The translations under genes and the position numbers were made by a program. The notes under the pieces were generated by a model that saw only the letters and a program-made list of their open reading frames with translations, was not told the origin of the DNA and made no database searches. Shown here in pieces: positions 32,411-42,087 of a DNA stretch of 64,000 bases (positions within the stretch are counted from its first letter, which is position 1; each line of letters begins with the position of its first letter). Location: assembly GCA_016186795.1 (NCBI GenBank), contig JACPKY010000002.1, positions 817,814 to 881,813 on the forward strand. Reading direction: 5' to 3'. This stretch comes from Candidatus Gottesmanbacteria bacterium. GTDB lineage: Bacteria; Patescibacteria; Microgenomatia; 2-02-FULL-39-11.

Positions 32411-33508
32411 TTATTCCAGATAATCTTTTAGTTTTTTACTCCTTGAGGGGTGGCGTAATTTCCGTAGTGCTTTTGCCTCTATTTGTCTGATTCTCTCCCT
32501 GGTCACACCAAATTCCACACCGACTTCTTCTAGTGTTCGAGGACGACCGTCTTCAAGACCAAATCTAAGTATCAGGACGCGCTTTTCTCTATCTGAGAGC
32601 GTTTGGAGAACCTCTTCCAGATGCTCTTTGAGAAGTTCTCTCGATGCAGAATCATATGGAGATGGCTGCGATGTATCTTGGATAAAATCACCAAGGAGTG
32701 AATCCTCATCATCTCCAACAGGGGTTGCAAGGGATGTTGGCTCTTGCGATACTTTCATAATTTCGCGGATTTTGGTGACATCCACTTGCATGGCTTTGGC
32801 CACCTCTTCAGGCATCGGCTCACGCCCCAAATCCTGCATGAGTTTTCTGGAAATCTTTAAGTATCGATTGATCGTCTCAACCATATGGACCGGTATTCGG
32901 ATTGTCCTAGCCTGATCTGCAATTGCCCGGGTAATTGCCTGTCGTATCCACCATGTAGCATAGGTTGAGAACTTATACCCTTTTCTCCAATCATACTTTT
33001 CAACTGCCCGTATTAACCCTTGGTTTCCTTCTTGGATAAGATCAAGAAGAGAGAGCCCGCGCCCTATATACTTTTTGGCAATGGAGACGACAAGACGAAG
33101 ATTTGACTCGATCAGTTTCTGTTTGGCCCAGCGTTCGCCTTTTTCGTAGTGCTTGGCAAGACTTATCTCATCTTCAAATTTTAGAAGAGGGATTCTCCCA
33201 ATTTCTTTGAGATACATCCGTACTGGATCAGAAATTCCCCCTTCGTGGATGATAGCAAGAGACTCAAGTTCCTTTTCTAGTTCGGTAACAGTTTTTTGGG
33301 CATCCCGCTCCTCCTCATCTGAGAGGTTTTCAAATACATCAACCTCAGCTTTAATAAGCTGCCCATACAGTTCATCTACTTCTGTTAAATGTTCCTCGGG
33401 TTTGGGGAAAAGGACAAGAATATCATCTTGGGTAATAAATCCATTCTCTTTCCCCTGCTTGATGAGTTCTTTGACAGTCTTGGATACTTTGGTCGTCATA
33501 GCCTTCAT
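32411..33508 (-). CDS. rpoD: Primary RNA polymerase sigma factor RpoD (SigA)
   Basis: 365 residues with sigma 1.1 remnant, region 1.2 (DPVRMYLKEIGRIPLL), region 2 (IGRGLSLLDLIQEGNQGLIRA, KFSTYATWWIRQAITRAIAD) and region 4 (LRFGLEDGRPRTLEEVGVEFGVTRERIRQIEAKALRKL). The short length is usual for a housekeeping sigma without the long spacer. It follows dnaG after 9 bases, the classic macromolecular-synthesis arrangement. Confidence 0.97.
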   Translation of the reverse strand: MKAMTTKVSKTVKELIKQGKENGFITQDDILVLFPKPEEHLTEVDELYGQLIKAEVDVFENLSDEEERDAQKTVTELEKELESLAIIHEGGISDPVRMYLKEIGRIPLLKFEDEISLAKHYEKGERWAKQKLIESNLRLVVSIAKKYIGRGLSLLDLIQEGNQGLIRAVEKYDWRKGYKFSTYATWWIRQAITRAIADQARTIRIPVHMVETINRYLKISRKLMQDLGREPMPEEVAKAMQVDVTKIREIMKVSQEPTSLATPVGDDEDSLLGDFIQDTSQPSPYDSASRELLKEHLEEVLQTLSDREKRVLILRFGLEDGRPRTLEEVGVEFGVTRERIRQIEAKALRKLRHPSRSKKLKDYLE

Positions 33509-33517
33509 ATTGTACTT

Positions 33518-35299
33518 TTACCGGAGTGCTTTATCAACCTGGGAAAGACCCACTAATAGGTCGCGAAGTTCTTCTTGGAGTTTCTCATTTTCTTTCCCTT
33601 CTTCCTCCGATAATCGTATCTTAGTCGTAAGATCTGCTACTCTCCTTCGGAGTGCATTTTTCTTGCATTCGTAAAGACTTTTTGTGAGTTCGTCATGGTA
33701 AAGTTGAGGATTTTTTAAAAGAACATCAAGTCCCACAAGATATGCCCGATCGAATGTTTCGGAAATCTCAGGAGTGAGGGTTTTTTCAAATACTTTTACA
33801 TCAAGCGTTTCATGTGATTGGAAATACGCATTGAGAAGTTTCATAATTTGGGCAACAGGTGGTATAGAAAAATCACCTGTATCAACTATTTCAAGTGCGT
33901 GTAAGAAAGCTTCTTTGGGATTTGCACTTTGAAGGATAAGAGAAAGAATATGTTCTTCCAAAAGGCCACTTCTGTTACCTACTTTTTTTTCATCGAAAAC
34001 GACGTGTTTTTGTGGCCGTTTCTTGACGTGAAGATCAATTGCTATCTCAATTGATTCCTCCGTTACTCCCAGTTCACGCGCTACAAACTTTACGTAATGA
34101 GAAAGAACAATGGGGTTTGTGATTTTCGAAAGAAAAGGAATAATTTCATCTCCAACTTTTTTCTTTGCCGAGACATCATCTTTCCCGTATTTTTTGATGG
34201 CAGTCTCGATGATGAAGTCATAGATGGGAAATGCGGTACTTACTGCTTTCTTCCATGCATGAGGCGCTTCGGAAATACACTCTGCCGGATCTTTCCCTTG
34301 CGGAAGTTGTACAATCTTGACTGTTAACCCTGCATTTTCGGCAACTTCAATTCCCCGTCTTGCAGCTTCGTTTCCTGCAAAATCACTATCAAGAGCAAGA
34401 AGGAGTGTCTCGGTATATCGCTTCAACGTCAACACCTGTCCTTCTGTAAGAGCTGATCCTTTGATTGCAACAACATTCGTCACTCCGGACTGGAAAGAGG
34501 CAAGAAGATCGAACTCACCTTCCACAACAATTGCTTCTTTTACCTTTTTAATAGAATCTCGTGTTACATCTAACCCGTAGAGATTATTTCCTTTGCTATA
34601 TATGGGCGTATCTGATGTATTGACGTATTTTGCCTCTCTGTCATTTTGGGGAGGGAGCTTTCTTCCGGAAAATCCCAAAACATTTCCTCTTGGGTCTTTG
34701 AGTGCAAACATGAGGCGGCCTCGGAATCGATCGTAGTATCTTCCCCCATCTGTTTTGATAATAAGTCCTGCGGTATAGATCTCATCAGAAGTGTACCTTT
34801 TTTTTAATAGAAACTTGTGCAAACTGTCCCAACTATTTGGGGAATATCCCAAACTAAATGTTTTAATAGTTTCGTCTTTTATCTTTCGATCTTTGAGGTA
34901 TTCTCTTGCCTTATTCCCTAAGTTGTGGGAGGTAAGAATGTAGGAAAAAAATTCAGAAGCCAAGTGATTTATTTCATAGAGCTTTTCTTTCCTTCTTCCT
35001 TCATCTGTAGGTGTGTATCGGGAAAGCGTAACTCCGGTTTTGCCTGCCAATATTTTGAGTGCCTCCAGAAAATCGATATTTTCCCACTTCTCCAAAAACT
35101 TCACTACGTCTCCGCCCTCTGCACATGCCCCAAAGCAGTGCCATGTCTGCCGTTCAGGAGAAACAACAAATGAAGGGGATTTTTCACTATGAAATGGGCA
35201 AAGCGCTTTGAAGTTTCTGCCGGCTTTTTTTAGCTGTATATAATCGGAGAGGAACTCAACAATATCTATTTTTGATTTTACAAGTTCGACATCTGTCAT
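33518..35299 (-). CDS. dnaG: DNA primase DnaG
   Basis: 593 residues. The zinc-binding domain CPFHSEKSPSFVVSPER then CFGACAEGGD (CHC2 motif) is followed by the RNA polymerase domain (LGYSPNSWDSL, GFSGRKL), the TOPRIM metal site VVEGEFD and LALDSDFAGNEAARR, and a C-terminal helicase-interacting region. It makes RNA primers at the replication fork. Start ATG 35299 lies 9 bases after the glycosyltransferase stop. Confidence 0.97.
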   Translation of the reverse strand: MTDVELVKSKIDIVEFLSDYIQLKKAGRNFKALCPFHSEKSPSFVVSPERQTWHCFGACAEGGDVVKFLEKWENIDFLEALKILAGKTGVTLSRYTPTDEGRRKEKLYEINHLASEFFSYILTSHNLGNKAREYLKDRKIKDETIKTFSLGYSPNSWDSLHKFLLKKRYTSDEIYTAGLIIKTDGGRYYDRFRGRLMFALKDPRGNVLGFSGRKLPPQNDREAKYVNTSDTPIYSKGNNLYGLDVTRDSIKKVKEAIVVEGEFDLLASFQSGVTNVVAIKGSALTEGQVLTLKRYTETLLLALDSDFAGNEAARRGIEVAENAGLTVKIVQLPQGKDPAECISEAPHAWKKAVSTAFPIYDFIIETAIKKYGKDDVSAKKKVGDEIIPFLSKITNPIVLSHYVKFVARELGVTEESIEIAIDLHVKKRPQKHVVFDEKKVGNRSGLLEEHILSLILQSANPKEAFLHALEIVDTGDFSIPPVAQIMKLLNAYFQSHETLDVKVFEKTLTPEISETFDRAYLVGLDVLLKNPQLYHDELTKSLYECKKNALRRRVADLTTKIRLSEEEGKENEKLQEELRDLLVGLSQVDKALR

Positions 35300-35308
35300 G
35301 CACTGGTA

Positions 35309-36751
35309 TTATACAGCTGCCTTCCCCAAACGATAGAGGCGATAGTTTCCTTGTATATCCCAGGTTTTTTCTATAGTAAAGGCACCAAAAGAGGTAACTT
35401 CAAAAAGTTGAACCTTCGTTAAATCTTCATGAGATCGCGCTACGACATAAAGGTGTTGCGGTGTGTCATACTGTTCAACTGGCAATGGCTGTTTCCCCCA
35501 AACGGTAAGGAAATATCGTAGGGGATACCCCTGATTTTCAGCATCAACCAGCATAACAAGATTAAAGTCGGTAACTGTTACGTCCTCGAAAATAATTCTG
35601 CTTGCTTTCTCTACTCCTGGTAAATTCCAACCTGGATCCATTGTCCAACCATTCACATCGCCGAATCCATAGGAAGAAAAACTAATAAGGAAATACATCA
35701 TGGCAAATAGAAAATACGCGAAGATTCTCTTACTTGAATACAAGATTCTATCGAGAACGGTAGAGAATAAAAGAGCAAAAGGAATTACCGCATTAATGAT
35801 GTAATGAGGAACTGTTTGGCGAACGAAGAAAATAACAAAAAGAATAGTACCTACTATTTGAAGCAAGAATACCGCTTCGTTTCTCGTCAGTCTCTTTTTT
35901 TGTAAGTGAAGAAAAAATAACAATAAAGAAATTGCAACAACGGTCAGAATTATTTTCCCTCCGAAAAAATATTGACTCACTGCATCAACAAGATATAAAA
36001 CACTTCTTCCAATCTCAATAGTTTCGGACTCACCACGTGATATATGAGCTACAAGCATTTTTGTATTGAAAAACTCATGGCGGAATTCAAAAAGGAGCAG
36101 TGGAAAAAATCCTACAAGAAAACCGATTAAAAGAGTCAGGAAATATGTGGTTTTTTGCCTCGTCGTAAAAAAGAATATCGGAAATAACGCTGCAGCGACA
36201 AAAAGTGACAGTGTGGAGTAATGAACTTGTAATGCTACTCCTAAAATAAAACCGAGAAACGCAGCATAATACCATCTGTATTGCTTCGCAAGTAATAATA
36301 GTACATAAAGGCTAACTGCCGAAAAAATCAATGGAGAAAATGCGAGAAGATTTTGGCGGGAAAATTTTACAAGGAGGGGAGATGCTGCGATAAAAAAGGC
36401 AGCAAGCAATCCTACCCGAATATTTATAAATCTCCTCCCAATACGGTACGTAACAAAAACCGCACTCAAGGATAATAGAATTTCTACTATTCCCCCTGCA
36501 ATGGGATTGTAATTGAATAGATAAAGAAACGGCGCATATATGTAGTACATAACAGCTCCGTTCCTTACTTCGGAAATTGATGTCTTGATACCAATGAGTG
36601 TAAATTTCCCTTGGAGAATTTTCGCTGTTGATAGTAATTCTATGGCCTGATCACCACGGAAAGTCGCAAGTTCCTTTAGACGATACGTCCTTAGGGTTGT
36701 TCCCAAAAGAAGAATGGAGCTAATAAGTATAATTCCTACATACTTTTTCAC
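35309..36751 (-). CDS. GT39-like membrane glycosyltransferase (PMT family)
   Basis: 480 residues, about 10-12 hydrophobic helices. The first external loop carries FRGDQAIELLSTAKILQGKF, where an acidic residue equals the catalytic Asp of the PMT/ArnT superfamily (ALFRGDQAI). The soluble C-terminal part is about 100 residues. Likely moves a sugar from a polyprenyl phosphate to a protein or lipid outside. It is the first gene of the minus-strand group with dnaG and rpoD. Confidence 0.78.
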   Translation of the reverse strand: MKKYVGIILISSILLLGTTLRTYRLKELATFRGDQAIELLSTAKILQGKFTLIGIKTSISEVRNGAVMYYIYAPFLYLFNYNPIAGGIVEILLSLSAVFVTYRIGRRFINIRVGLLAAFFIAASPLLVKFSRQNLLAFSPLIFSAVSLYVLLLLAKQYRWYYAAFLGFILGVALQVHYSTLSLFVAAALFPIFFFTTRQKTTYFLTLLIGFLVGFFPLLLFEFRHEFFNTKMLVAHISRGESETIEIGRSVLYLVDAVSQYFFGGKIILTVVAISLLLFFLHLQKKRLTRNEAVFLLQIVGTILFVIFFVRQTVPHYIINAVIPFALLFSTVLDRILYSSKRIFAYFLFAMMYFLISFSSYGFGDVNGWTMDPGWNLPGVEKASRIIFEDVTVTDFNLVMLVDAENQGYPLRYFLTVWGKQPLPVEQYDTPQHLYVVARSHEDLTKVQLFEVTSFGAFTIEKTWDIQGNYRLYRLGKAAV

Positions 36752-36803
36752 CGTTTCATTGTATCATTCGCGTGAGTTAATGGATTGGGTCGACTAATAC
36801 ACT

Positions 36804-37643
36804 ATGAATGAAGGAAAAGCAGTTTCTCCGGCAAGTATAAGTTTCATTTTCAAAGTATGTAAAAATAGGCAAGGCGAAATCGTAGGTTCAATCGGAGTTG
36901 GGGCAACAATTGATAAATCGGTGATGGTTGCGGTAAAAAAATCCACCCAATTGTCTGTGTACTTTAATGGGGAGAGTATTTCTTTCCCAACGGTGGAAAC
37001 TGTAGTCCAAAAACTTACAAAGAATCCTGTTGAAATCTCTGTTACATCAGAGGTCCCACTTGCTTGTGGTTTTGGTGTAAGCGGTGCATCAAGTATTGCG
37101 ACAGCCTACGCACTCAATGCTCTCTTTCAATTGGGAAAAGATCCCGATACTCTTGCCAACATCGCACACACGGCCGAAATAGAAAACCGTACAGGACTAG
37201 GAAGTGTCGCAACTCAGATAACGGGTGGCTTTTTGGTGAAACGCGCTCCGGCAATTCCAGTTGATGCCGTGAAACTCCCTCTTCTCCACACCCCGTTGTT
37301 TGCATTGGTTTTGGAAAAATACGAAACAGCTAAGATTCTCAATGATCAACATAAAACATCCCGTATAAACCGGGCAGCAGAAAAAGCACTTCGGACAATC
37401 ACTTCTATTCAAAATCTTGGCATATCGAAGATTCTTGATATAAGTTATGAGTATGCAATAGAGAGCGGAATTTTGGAAAACTCCGAAGTTCAGCTCGTCA
37501 TTGAGAAAGTAAAAAGACAGGGAGGGCATGCAACGATGGCAATGATTGGTCATACAGTTTTTAGTACCATTCCCCCACCGGACTACTTTGGAGGAAACGT
37601 CTATTCACTTCGCATTTCAAAGACAATCGCACATATACTATGA
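36804..37643 (+). CDS. Pantoate kinase, archaeal GHMP type
   Basis: 279 residues. Archaeal-type pantoate kinase phosphorylates pantoate to 4-phosphopantoate in CoA synthesis. Features are ASISFIFKV, GSIGVGATIDKSVMV and the GHMP nucleotide loop EVPLACGFGVSGASSIATAYAL (residues 83-104), then AHTAEIENRTGLG SVATQ-type segment. Its stop overlaps the next start by ATGA. The family (COG1829) is normal in archaea and rare in bacteria, which use pantothenate kinase instead. Confidence 0.88.
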   Translation: MNEGKAVSPASISFIFKVCKNRQGEIVGSIGVGATIDKSVMVAVKKSTQLSVYFNGESISFPTVETVVQKLTKNPVEISVTSEVPLACGFGVSGASSIATAYALNALFQLGKDPDTLANIAHTAEIENRTGLGSVATQITGGFLVKRAPAIPVDAVKLPLLHTPLFALVLEKYETAKILNDQHKTSRINRAAEKALRTITSIQNLGISKILDISYEYAIESGILENSEVQLVIEKVKRQGGHATMAMIGHTVFSTIPPPDYFGGNVYSLRISKTIAHIL

Positions 37644-38398
37644 AGATAGACAAAAACCATCCCCGATTTCTCGCTCTTTCTGTCCGTGAACGGCTTGTTG
37701 ATGGTGTCAAAAAAGGAATCACATCTCATGCCGGACTTATCGCCCATGGGAGAGGAGAAGCATTCGATTATCTTCTTGGAGAAAAAACACATGGGTTTGC
37801 CAAAGAGTCAATTACTGCTGCCGCCTGTTACCTACTTCTTGCAAAAAATCCGATACTTTCTATCAATGGGAATGCTGCCGCACTTTGTGCCGAAGAATTT
37901 GTGAAAATTGCAAAATTTCTGGATTGTAAAATTGAGGTCAATCTTTTCCACTATACGAAAACGCGAGAGAAATGTTTAGAAGCGTGTCTTTCGAATCTCG
38001 ATCCCTCAGTTATCCTTTCATCGAAAGGTCGGAAAACGCGTATTCTTCCCAATGTAGCAAGTCCTAGAAAAATTATCTTGCGAGATGGAATCGGAAGAAG
38101 TGATACTGTTTTTGTTCCCCTTGAAGACGGCGACCGCTGTGGTGCACTTGTCTCACTTGGGAAAAAAGTCATAACCATTGATCTTAATCCCTTATCCAGA
38201 AGTTCACAAACAGCAACAGTCACCATCGTTGATAATATCACCCGAGCAATGCCGAAACTTCTTTCGGAACTTCGCCGACTCCAAAAATTCAAACCGTACC
38301 AAAAAAAAGAAATTGTTCGCGATTTCGACAATAAAACAAATCTTGCTCGCTCGTTTGCTACAATTCAGAAAAATCTTTCACGATTGGCCATTCCATAA
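37640..38398 (+). CDS. 4-phosphopantoate-beta-alanine ligase, archaeal type
   Basis: 252 residues, family COG1701. It joins phosphopantoate with beta-alanine to give 4'-phosphopantothenate. Signatures: IDKNHPRFLALSVRERLVDG, KKGITSHAGLIAHGRGEAFDYLLGE and AAACYLLLAKNPILSINGN, then a C-terminal segment with SKGRKTRILPNVASPRKI. The gene is translationally coupled to the pantoate kinase, so the two enzymes form a complete archaeal route from pantoate to phosphopantothenate. Confidence 0.92.
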   Translation: MKIDKNHPRFLALSVRERLVDGVKKGITSHAGLIAHGRGEAFDYLLGEKTHGFAKESITAAACYLLLAKNPILSINGNAAALCAEEFVKIAKFLDCKIEVNLFHYTKTREKCLEACLSNLDPSVILSSKGRKTRILPNVASPRKIILRDGIGRSDTVFVPLEDGDRCGALVSLGKKVITIDLNPLSRSSQTATVTIVDNITRAMPKLLSELRRLQKFKPYQKKEIVRDFDNKTNLARSFATIQKNLSRLAIP

Positions 38399-38413
38399 GA
38401 CTCCTGTGATATC

Positions 38414-38791
38414 ATGGATATGATGAAAATCCTGAAACGGCTATTCCTTATTGGCGCCATTTTGGGCATTGGTGCTCTCGGAGTTGTGTATACTGGAGTA
38501 TTAAAAAACCAACCGATCTTAGAGAAAAATATTACCATCAATCCCAATATTTTGGGAGAAAATATTTCTCTAGAACCCACAATGAGCTCGCAAATAAATC
38601 AATTTGTAGGGGAAACATTCCAATCAACCAAAGAAACTGTTGGCCAAAAGGTTGAGGAGGTAGAAAAAACCATTGTGAAATCTGTCGAAAAAGAAGTTAC
38701 CAATCTCACACAGTCGCAAATCACTGTGCTCCAAACCAAGATTTGTCAGGATTGGGGAATCATCACTCCAGTTCCAACCTCAAATCCGTAA
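38414..38791 (+). CDS. Membrane-anchored hypothetical protein
   Basis: 125 residues: N-terminal anchor helix, a short linker, then a predicted amphipathic coiled coil (ETFQSTKETVGQKVEEVEK) and a C-terminus with one Cys. In CPR such short anchored coiled-coil proteins are frequent next to metabolic genes. Start choice among ATG 38414, 38420 and 38423 is uncertain. Confidence 0.55.
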   Translation: MDMMKILKRLFLIGAILGIGALGVVYTGVLKNQPILEKNITINPNILGENISLEPTMSSQINQFVGETFQSTKETVGQKVEEVEKTIVKSVEKEVTNLTQSQITVLQTKICQDWGIITPVPTSNP

Positions 38792-38803
38792 GTATACTAC
38801 TGG

Positions 38804-39631
38804 TTATTTCACCTCAAGAGTTTGTTCATCACCCCAGTAGTTTTCGCCGTTGATGATGGCATGTACACGGTAATAATAGGTACCGGCTGTTGTAAATTTT
38901 GGAGTATTTCCAACAAACCGAAGTGGAATATTGTACTTGCCGTTTGAAAACTCAGTCACTAGATCTTCATATGTCGTATCATCAGGTTTTACATTTTTCC
39001 CTAATACTCCAGGATTTGACTTGGTTCCAAAATGAACTGATGTATGAGGAATGGTTGTTGGAGGACCATCAACAGTCCAGGTAAATGTCACAACACTCCC
39101 AACCCCTACTTCTTTTGGAGAATCGACAAGAGACACTTTGTAGCCTGGAACAGAAACATCGAGTGAATACTCATCCGTCCAGTAGTGTTTGTCTTTTATA
39201 AACGCATAGACTCGATAGTAGTATTTCCCAGTTTGAGTCAATGAAACATTTCCAACAAATGTCAGCGGAACTGCATAGTTGCCGTTGGAGAAGTCTTTCA
39301 AAATCTCGGTATACTTGGTATCAGATGGCTGGACTTCTTTTCCCAACTCACCGGGAGTTGATTCTTGGCCCAAATATACTTCTGTTTTGTTTATCGTTGT
39401 CGGAGGTCCTTCCACCTTCCAGGTAAACGTTGCCGGAACTGTTGTTGTCACGTCCTTTGGCGCATCAACGAGCGATACTCGATAATCTTGCGCAGGAGAT
39501 AGGAGCATTTTCAGGCCAAAAAGTCCAACGACGAGAAGAATAACCGCACCAATGATCCACAACACTTTATTCTGCGAAGCATCGAGTACTTCCGTTTCTT
39601 GGGTTTCTTTTCTATCTTTATCATTTTCCAT
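38804..39631 (-). CDS. Membrane-anchored protein with two tandem Ig-like repeats
   Basis: 275 residues: cytoplasmic tail of about 25 residues, anchor helix (residues 28-47), then two repeats of about 110 residues. Each starts YRVSLVDAPKDV or YKVSLVDSPKEV, has TFTWKVEGPPTT or TFTWTVDGPPTT and ends TGKYYYRVYAFI or AGTYYYRVHAII. The fold is probably Ig/FN3-like and surface exposed. Strong GAGGAGGAAT ribosome site. Possible adhesin or host-contact protein. Confidence 0.65.
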   Translation of the reverse strand: MENDKDRKETQETEVLDASQNKVLWIIGAVILLVVGLFGLKMLLSPAQDYRVSLVDAPKDVTTTVPATFTWKVEGPPTTINKTEVYLGQESTPGELGKEVQPSDTKYTEILKDFSNGNYAVPLTFVGNVSLTQTGKYYYRVYAFIKDKHYWTDEYSLDVSVPGYKVSLVDSPKEVGVGSVVTFTWTVDGPPTTIPHTSVHFGTKSNPGVLGKNVKPDDTTYEDLVTEFSNGKYNIPLRFVGNTPKFTTAGTYYYRVHAIINGENYWGDEQTLEVK

Positions 39632-39717
39632 AGATTCCTCCTCTTATGAATGTGTAACAACTATACTCTCTATAATACCAAAAATTTCCAAAGTGCAATA
39701 GCCCATTTGAGAGGAGC

Positions 39718-39771
39718 TGTGACACGAATCACAATAATAATTTGACAAAGATTACCTCCGTTCACTATAAT
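39718..39771 (+). promoter_or_regulatory. Crp/Fnr-type site and consensus sigma70 promoter
   Basis: TGTGA-N6-TCACA at 39718-39733, then TTGACA at 39742-39747, an 18-base spacer and TATAAT at 39766-39771. The palindrome is centred near -52 relative to the expected start. It drives the PH-domain gene at 39865. Confidence 0.8.
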
Positions 39772-39864
39772 TCCCCTACCATTCTTATCTTAGTGGCATT
39801 GTGATTGATAAAAAACATGGATACGTAAACCTAGTTTATTACAAAGAGGAATAAACGGAATGTT

Positions 39865-40398
39865 ATGCTTGAAAAAACTCAATCCCAAGAAACTCCAATT
39901 ATTCTTCGACAAAGCGTCATCTGCCTCTCTATTCGTCTTATTGTGCTACAACTTCTTTTTACTACTCTCTATATTCTCATCCTTCTTCCCGTGAATATAC
40001 TCAGTTTATCCCCACAAATTCGACTTCTTTCCTACCCAGTAATTAGTATTGCATTTATCCTAGTACTTGTATTCCAACTCTATCTGACATTGAAAATAAT
40101 CCTTAATTGGCTCGGCGAATACTATATCGTCGGATCCAGAGAAATAATATTTCGAACAGGTATTATCGACCACAAAGAAAAAATCTATTCTCTTTCCCAC
40201 ATCGAGTCTATCACCTACAATCAGAACTTCTGGGAGAGACTGTTTAACTACGGGACTATAAGACTTTTTAATCCCGTCCTGAAACAACATATCCATCTTG
40301 ACTGTATAAAAAATCCTGGGAAATATGTCCGTGTGCTTGAACAGACTATGCATGATATGACAAAAAGACCTGCAGATATACTATTCACGCGAGCATAA
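39865..40398 (+). CDS. Membrane protein with bacterial PH domain (bPH2/DUF304)
   Basis: 177 residues: two long N-terminal helices, then a PH-like domain beginning GEYYIVGSREIIFRTGIIDHKEKIYSLSHIESI, with TIRLFNPV, the DUF304 pattern. Such proteins sit in the membrane and their PH domain faces the cytoplasm; role unknown. First gene of an operon with LapA-like and Nudix genes. Confidence 0.8.
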   Translation: MLEKTQSQETPIILRQSVICLSIRLIVLQLLFTTLYILILLPVNILSLSPQIRLLSYPVISIAFILVLVFQLYLTLKIILNWLGEYYIVGSREIIFRTGIIDHKEKIYSLSHIESITYNQNFWERLFNYGTIRLFNPVLKQHIHLDCIKNPGKYVRVLEQTMHDMTKRPADILFTRA

Positions 40399-40401
40399 TC
40401 T

Positions 40402-40752
40402 ATGACCGGACTACTCATAATTATTCTATTTGGTATCGGATTTGCGTATTTTGCCACTCAAAATACATCAGGGGTCACAATCTATGCGGATAGCTATGTT
40501 TTTTCAGATATTCCGCTCTATGTTGTCATTTTGGGCTCCCTGCTTCTTGGTATACTCCTTGCTTCAATTATTAGTGTTGTGAACTCTCTCTCGACATACT
40601 TTATCCTTCGCAAAAAAGAAAATACGGTCAAAGAGCTTAAACGGACAGTTGCCGAGCTTATTAAGAGAGTACATCTTTTGGAGCTAGAAGGTGAAAAGAG
40701 GAAAGAGGGAAATAACCAGAAAGAACTCGATGAATCTCGTGACACTCTATGA
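40402..40752 (+). CDS. LapA-family (DUF1049) membrane protein
   Basis: 116 residues with two helices (LIIILFGIGFAYFATQN and LYVVILGSLLLGILLASII) followed by a charged coiled-coil cytoplasmic tail. The FAxQN after helix 1 and PLYxxILGSLLLGIL are the DUF1049 pattern. In E. coli the LapA/LapB pair controls envelope lipid output; here the role is open. ATGA overlap with the Nudix gene. Confidence 0.82.
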   Translation: MTGLLIIILFGIGFAYFATQNTSGVTIYADSYVFSDIPLYVVILGSLLLGILLASIISVVNSLSTYFILRKKENTVKELKRTVAELIKRVHLLELEGEKRKEGNNQKELDESRDTL

Positions 40753-41297
40753 CTGGTGTTCTCTACAAACTATGGCGGATGTTGCATCTTCCAAAGGATA
40801 CGCAAATCTCTTTGATGCGGCTCCTCCAGAACCAGTTTCTTATAGGGGTCACCGGACTTATCTTTAACGAGAGCGACCAAGTACTTTTATTTAAACACAC
40901 ATATCGCCAGACACCCTGGGGGTTACCTGGAGGGTATCTGAAAGCAAAAGAACACCCTATTTCTGGATTAGAAAGAGAAGTGGAAGAAGAATCCGGACTT
41001 ATTATAAGCGTTGAGGAACGACTGAAAATCAAACTGGATAAAGACCTGTCGTACCTGGATATCTGCTACATTGGTACATTTATTGGTGGAGAGTTTAAGC
41101 CAAGTGACGAAGTCTCCAAATACGGTTTATTCTCTTTACATACAATGCCACTCCTTCCAAAAAATCAACTACATCTTATTATGGAAGCGTTAAAGCAGAG
41201 ACAGCTACACCGAAAATCATCAATAGTCCCCTATCTTGAGGAAACGCCTTATACCCCAAAAAGCTTTTTTACGAAAGTACGACAGTTCATCACCTAG
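40749..41297 (+). CDS. Nudix hydrolase 1
   Basis: 182 residues with a full Nudix box (GYLKAKEHPISGLEREVEEESGL, split here as GX5E plus X7 plus REVEEESGL), which binds Mg and cleaves nucleoside diphosphate-linked compounds. Preceded by IGVTGLIFNESDQVLLFKH. It is longer than a plain Nudix domain, with a C-terminal extension of about 40 residues. Overlaps LapA by ATGA. Confidence 0.92.
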   Translation: MTGVLYKLWRMLHLPKDTQISLMRLLQNQFLIGVTGLIFNESDQVLLFKHTYRQTPWGLPGGYLKAKEHPISGLEREVEEESGLIISVEERLKIKLDKDLSYLDICYIGTFIGGEFKPSDEVSKYGLFSLHTMPLLPKNQLHLIMEALKQRQLHRKSSIVPYLEETPYTPKSFFTKVRQFIT

Positions 41298-41396
41298 TAG
41301 AAAAGAGGTGGTTAGGAGACTTTGTTGGACGTACGGGTAGGTATTGTATTTACAGGATGTACTTGCAATAATGAATTGAAAAGGGGGTGAAAATGC

Positions 41397-41990
41397 ATGA
41401 AAGTTTATTCTTTTGGGCAAAAAATAGCCTTATCGGCATTTGTTGCGGGAATATCTTGGTTTCTCTACGCATATTTTTTTGTCATAGCCCGAGACACTTT
41501 AGTAAGTAGTTTAATGCTGACTCTCGCCGGTCTTGCCTCCCTTGAAGTATTCGTTGGGCTATACATTAAGCTGAGAGATATTGACCAAGGATGGGCACTG
41601 ATCGCCCTGCTTCTCGGAGTAGCAGGAACACTTGGCACAGCCATCCATGGCGCCTATGATTTAGCAGTTGCATTAAATCCGCCACTTACTATCAATGTGG
41701 ATTTACCAAACCAAGTAGATCCCCGAGGATTTTTAGCTTTTGGCCTTACCGGATTTGCTCTTTTAAAGATCTCCTATCTTATGTGGGTTGGTAAAAAATT
41801 TACACAGAACTTGAGTCTGCTTGGTTTTGGTTCTGGCGTACTCCTTATTATCATCTATCTGGGTAGACTCATCGTTTTAAATCCAGCTGAACCGATATTA
41901 AAATATCCCATATTAATTGAAGGATTTCTTGTAAATCCGTTGTGGTATTTGTGGATTGGTTATCTATTTTGGACAAAAGCAAAAGAGTAA
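41397..41990 (+). CDS. Six-helix membrane protein (hypothetical)
   Basis: 197 residues, about six helices, including GIHGAYDLAVALNPPLTINV-type loop text after helix 3 (HGAYDLAVALNPP). Not recognised beyond a resemblance to small polytopic proteins of unknown function. Ribosome site AAGGGGGTGAAAA just upstream of ATG 41397. Confidence 0.6.
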   Translation: MKVYSFGQKIALSAFVAGISWFLYAYFFVIARDTLVSSLMLTLAGLASLEVFVGLYIKLRDIDQGWALIALLLGVAGTLGTAIHGAYDLAVALNPPLTINVDLPNQVDPRGFLAFGLTGFALLKISYLMWVGKKFTQNLSLLGFGSGVLLIIIYLGRLIVLNPAEPILKYPILIEGFLVNPLWYLWIGYLFWTKAKE

Positions 41991-42087
41991 AACTCAGGTG
42001 AATACGATCGTATAACTGGTGGTTGCTGGTTGACTATGTGGGAACACCAGCTTTCGCTTTTGTGAAGTACTTTAACTCCCATCATTC

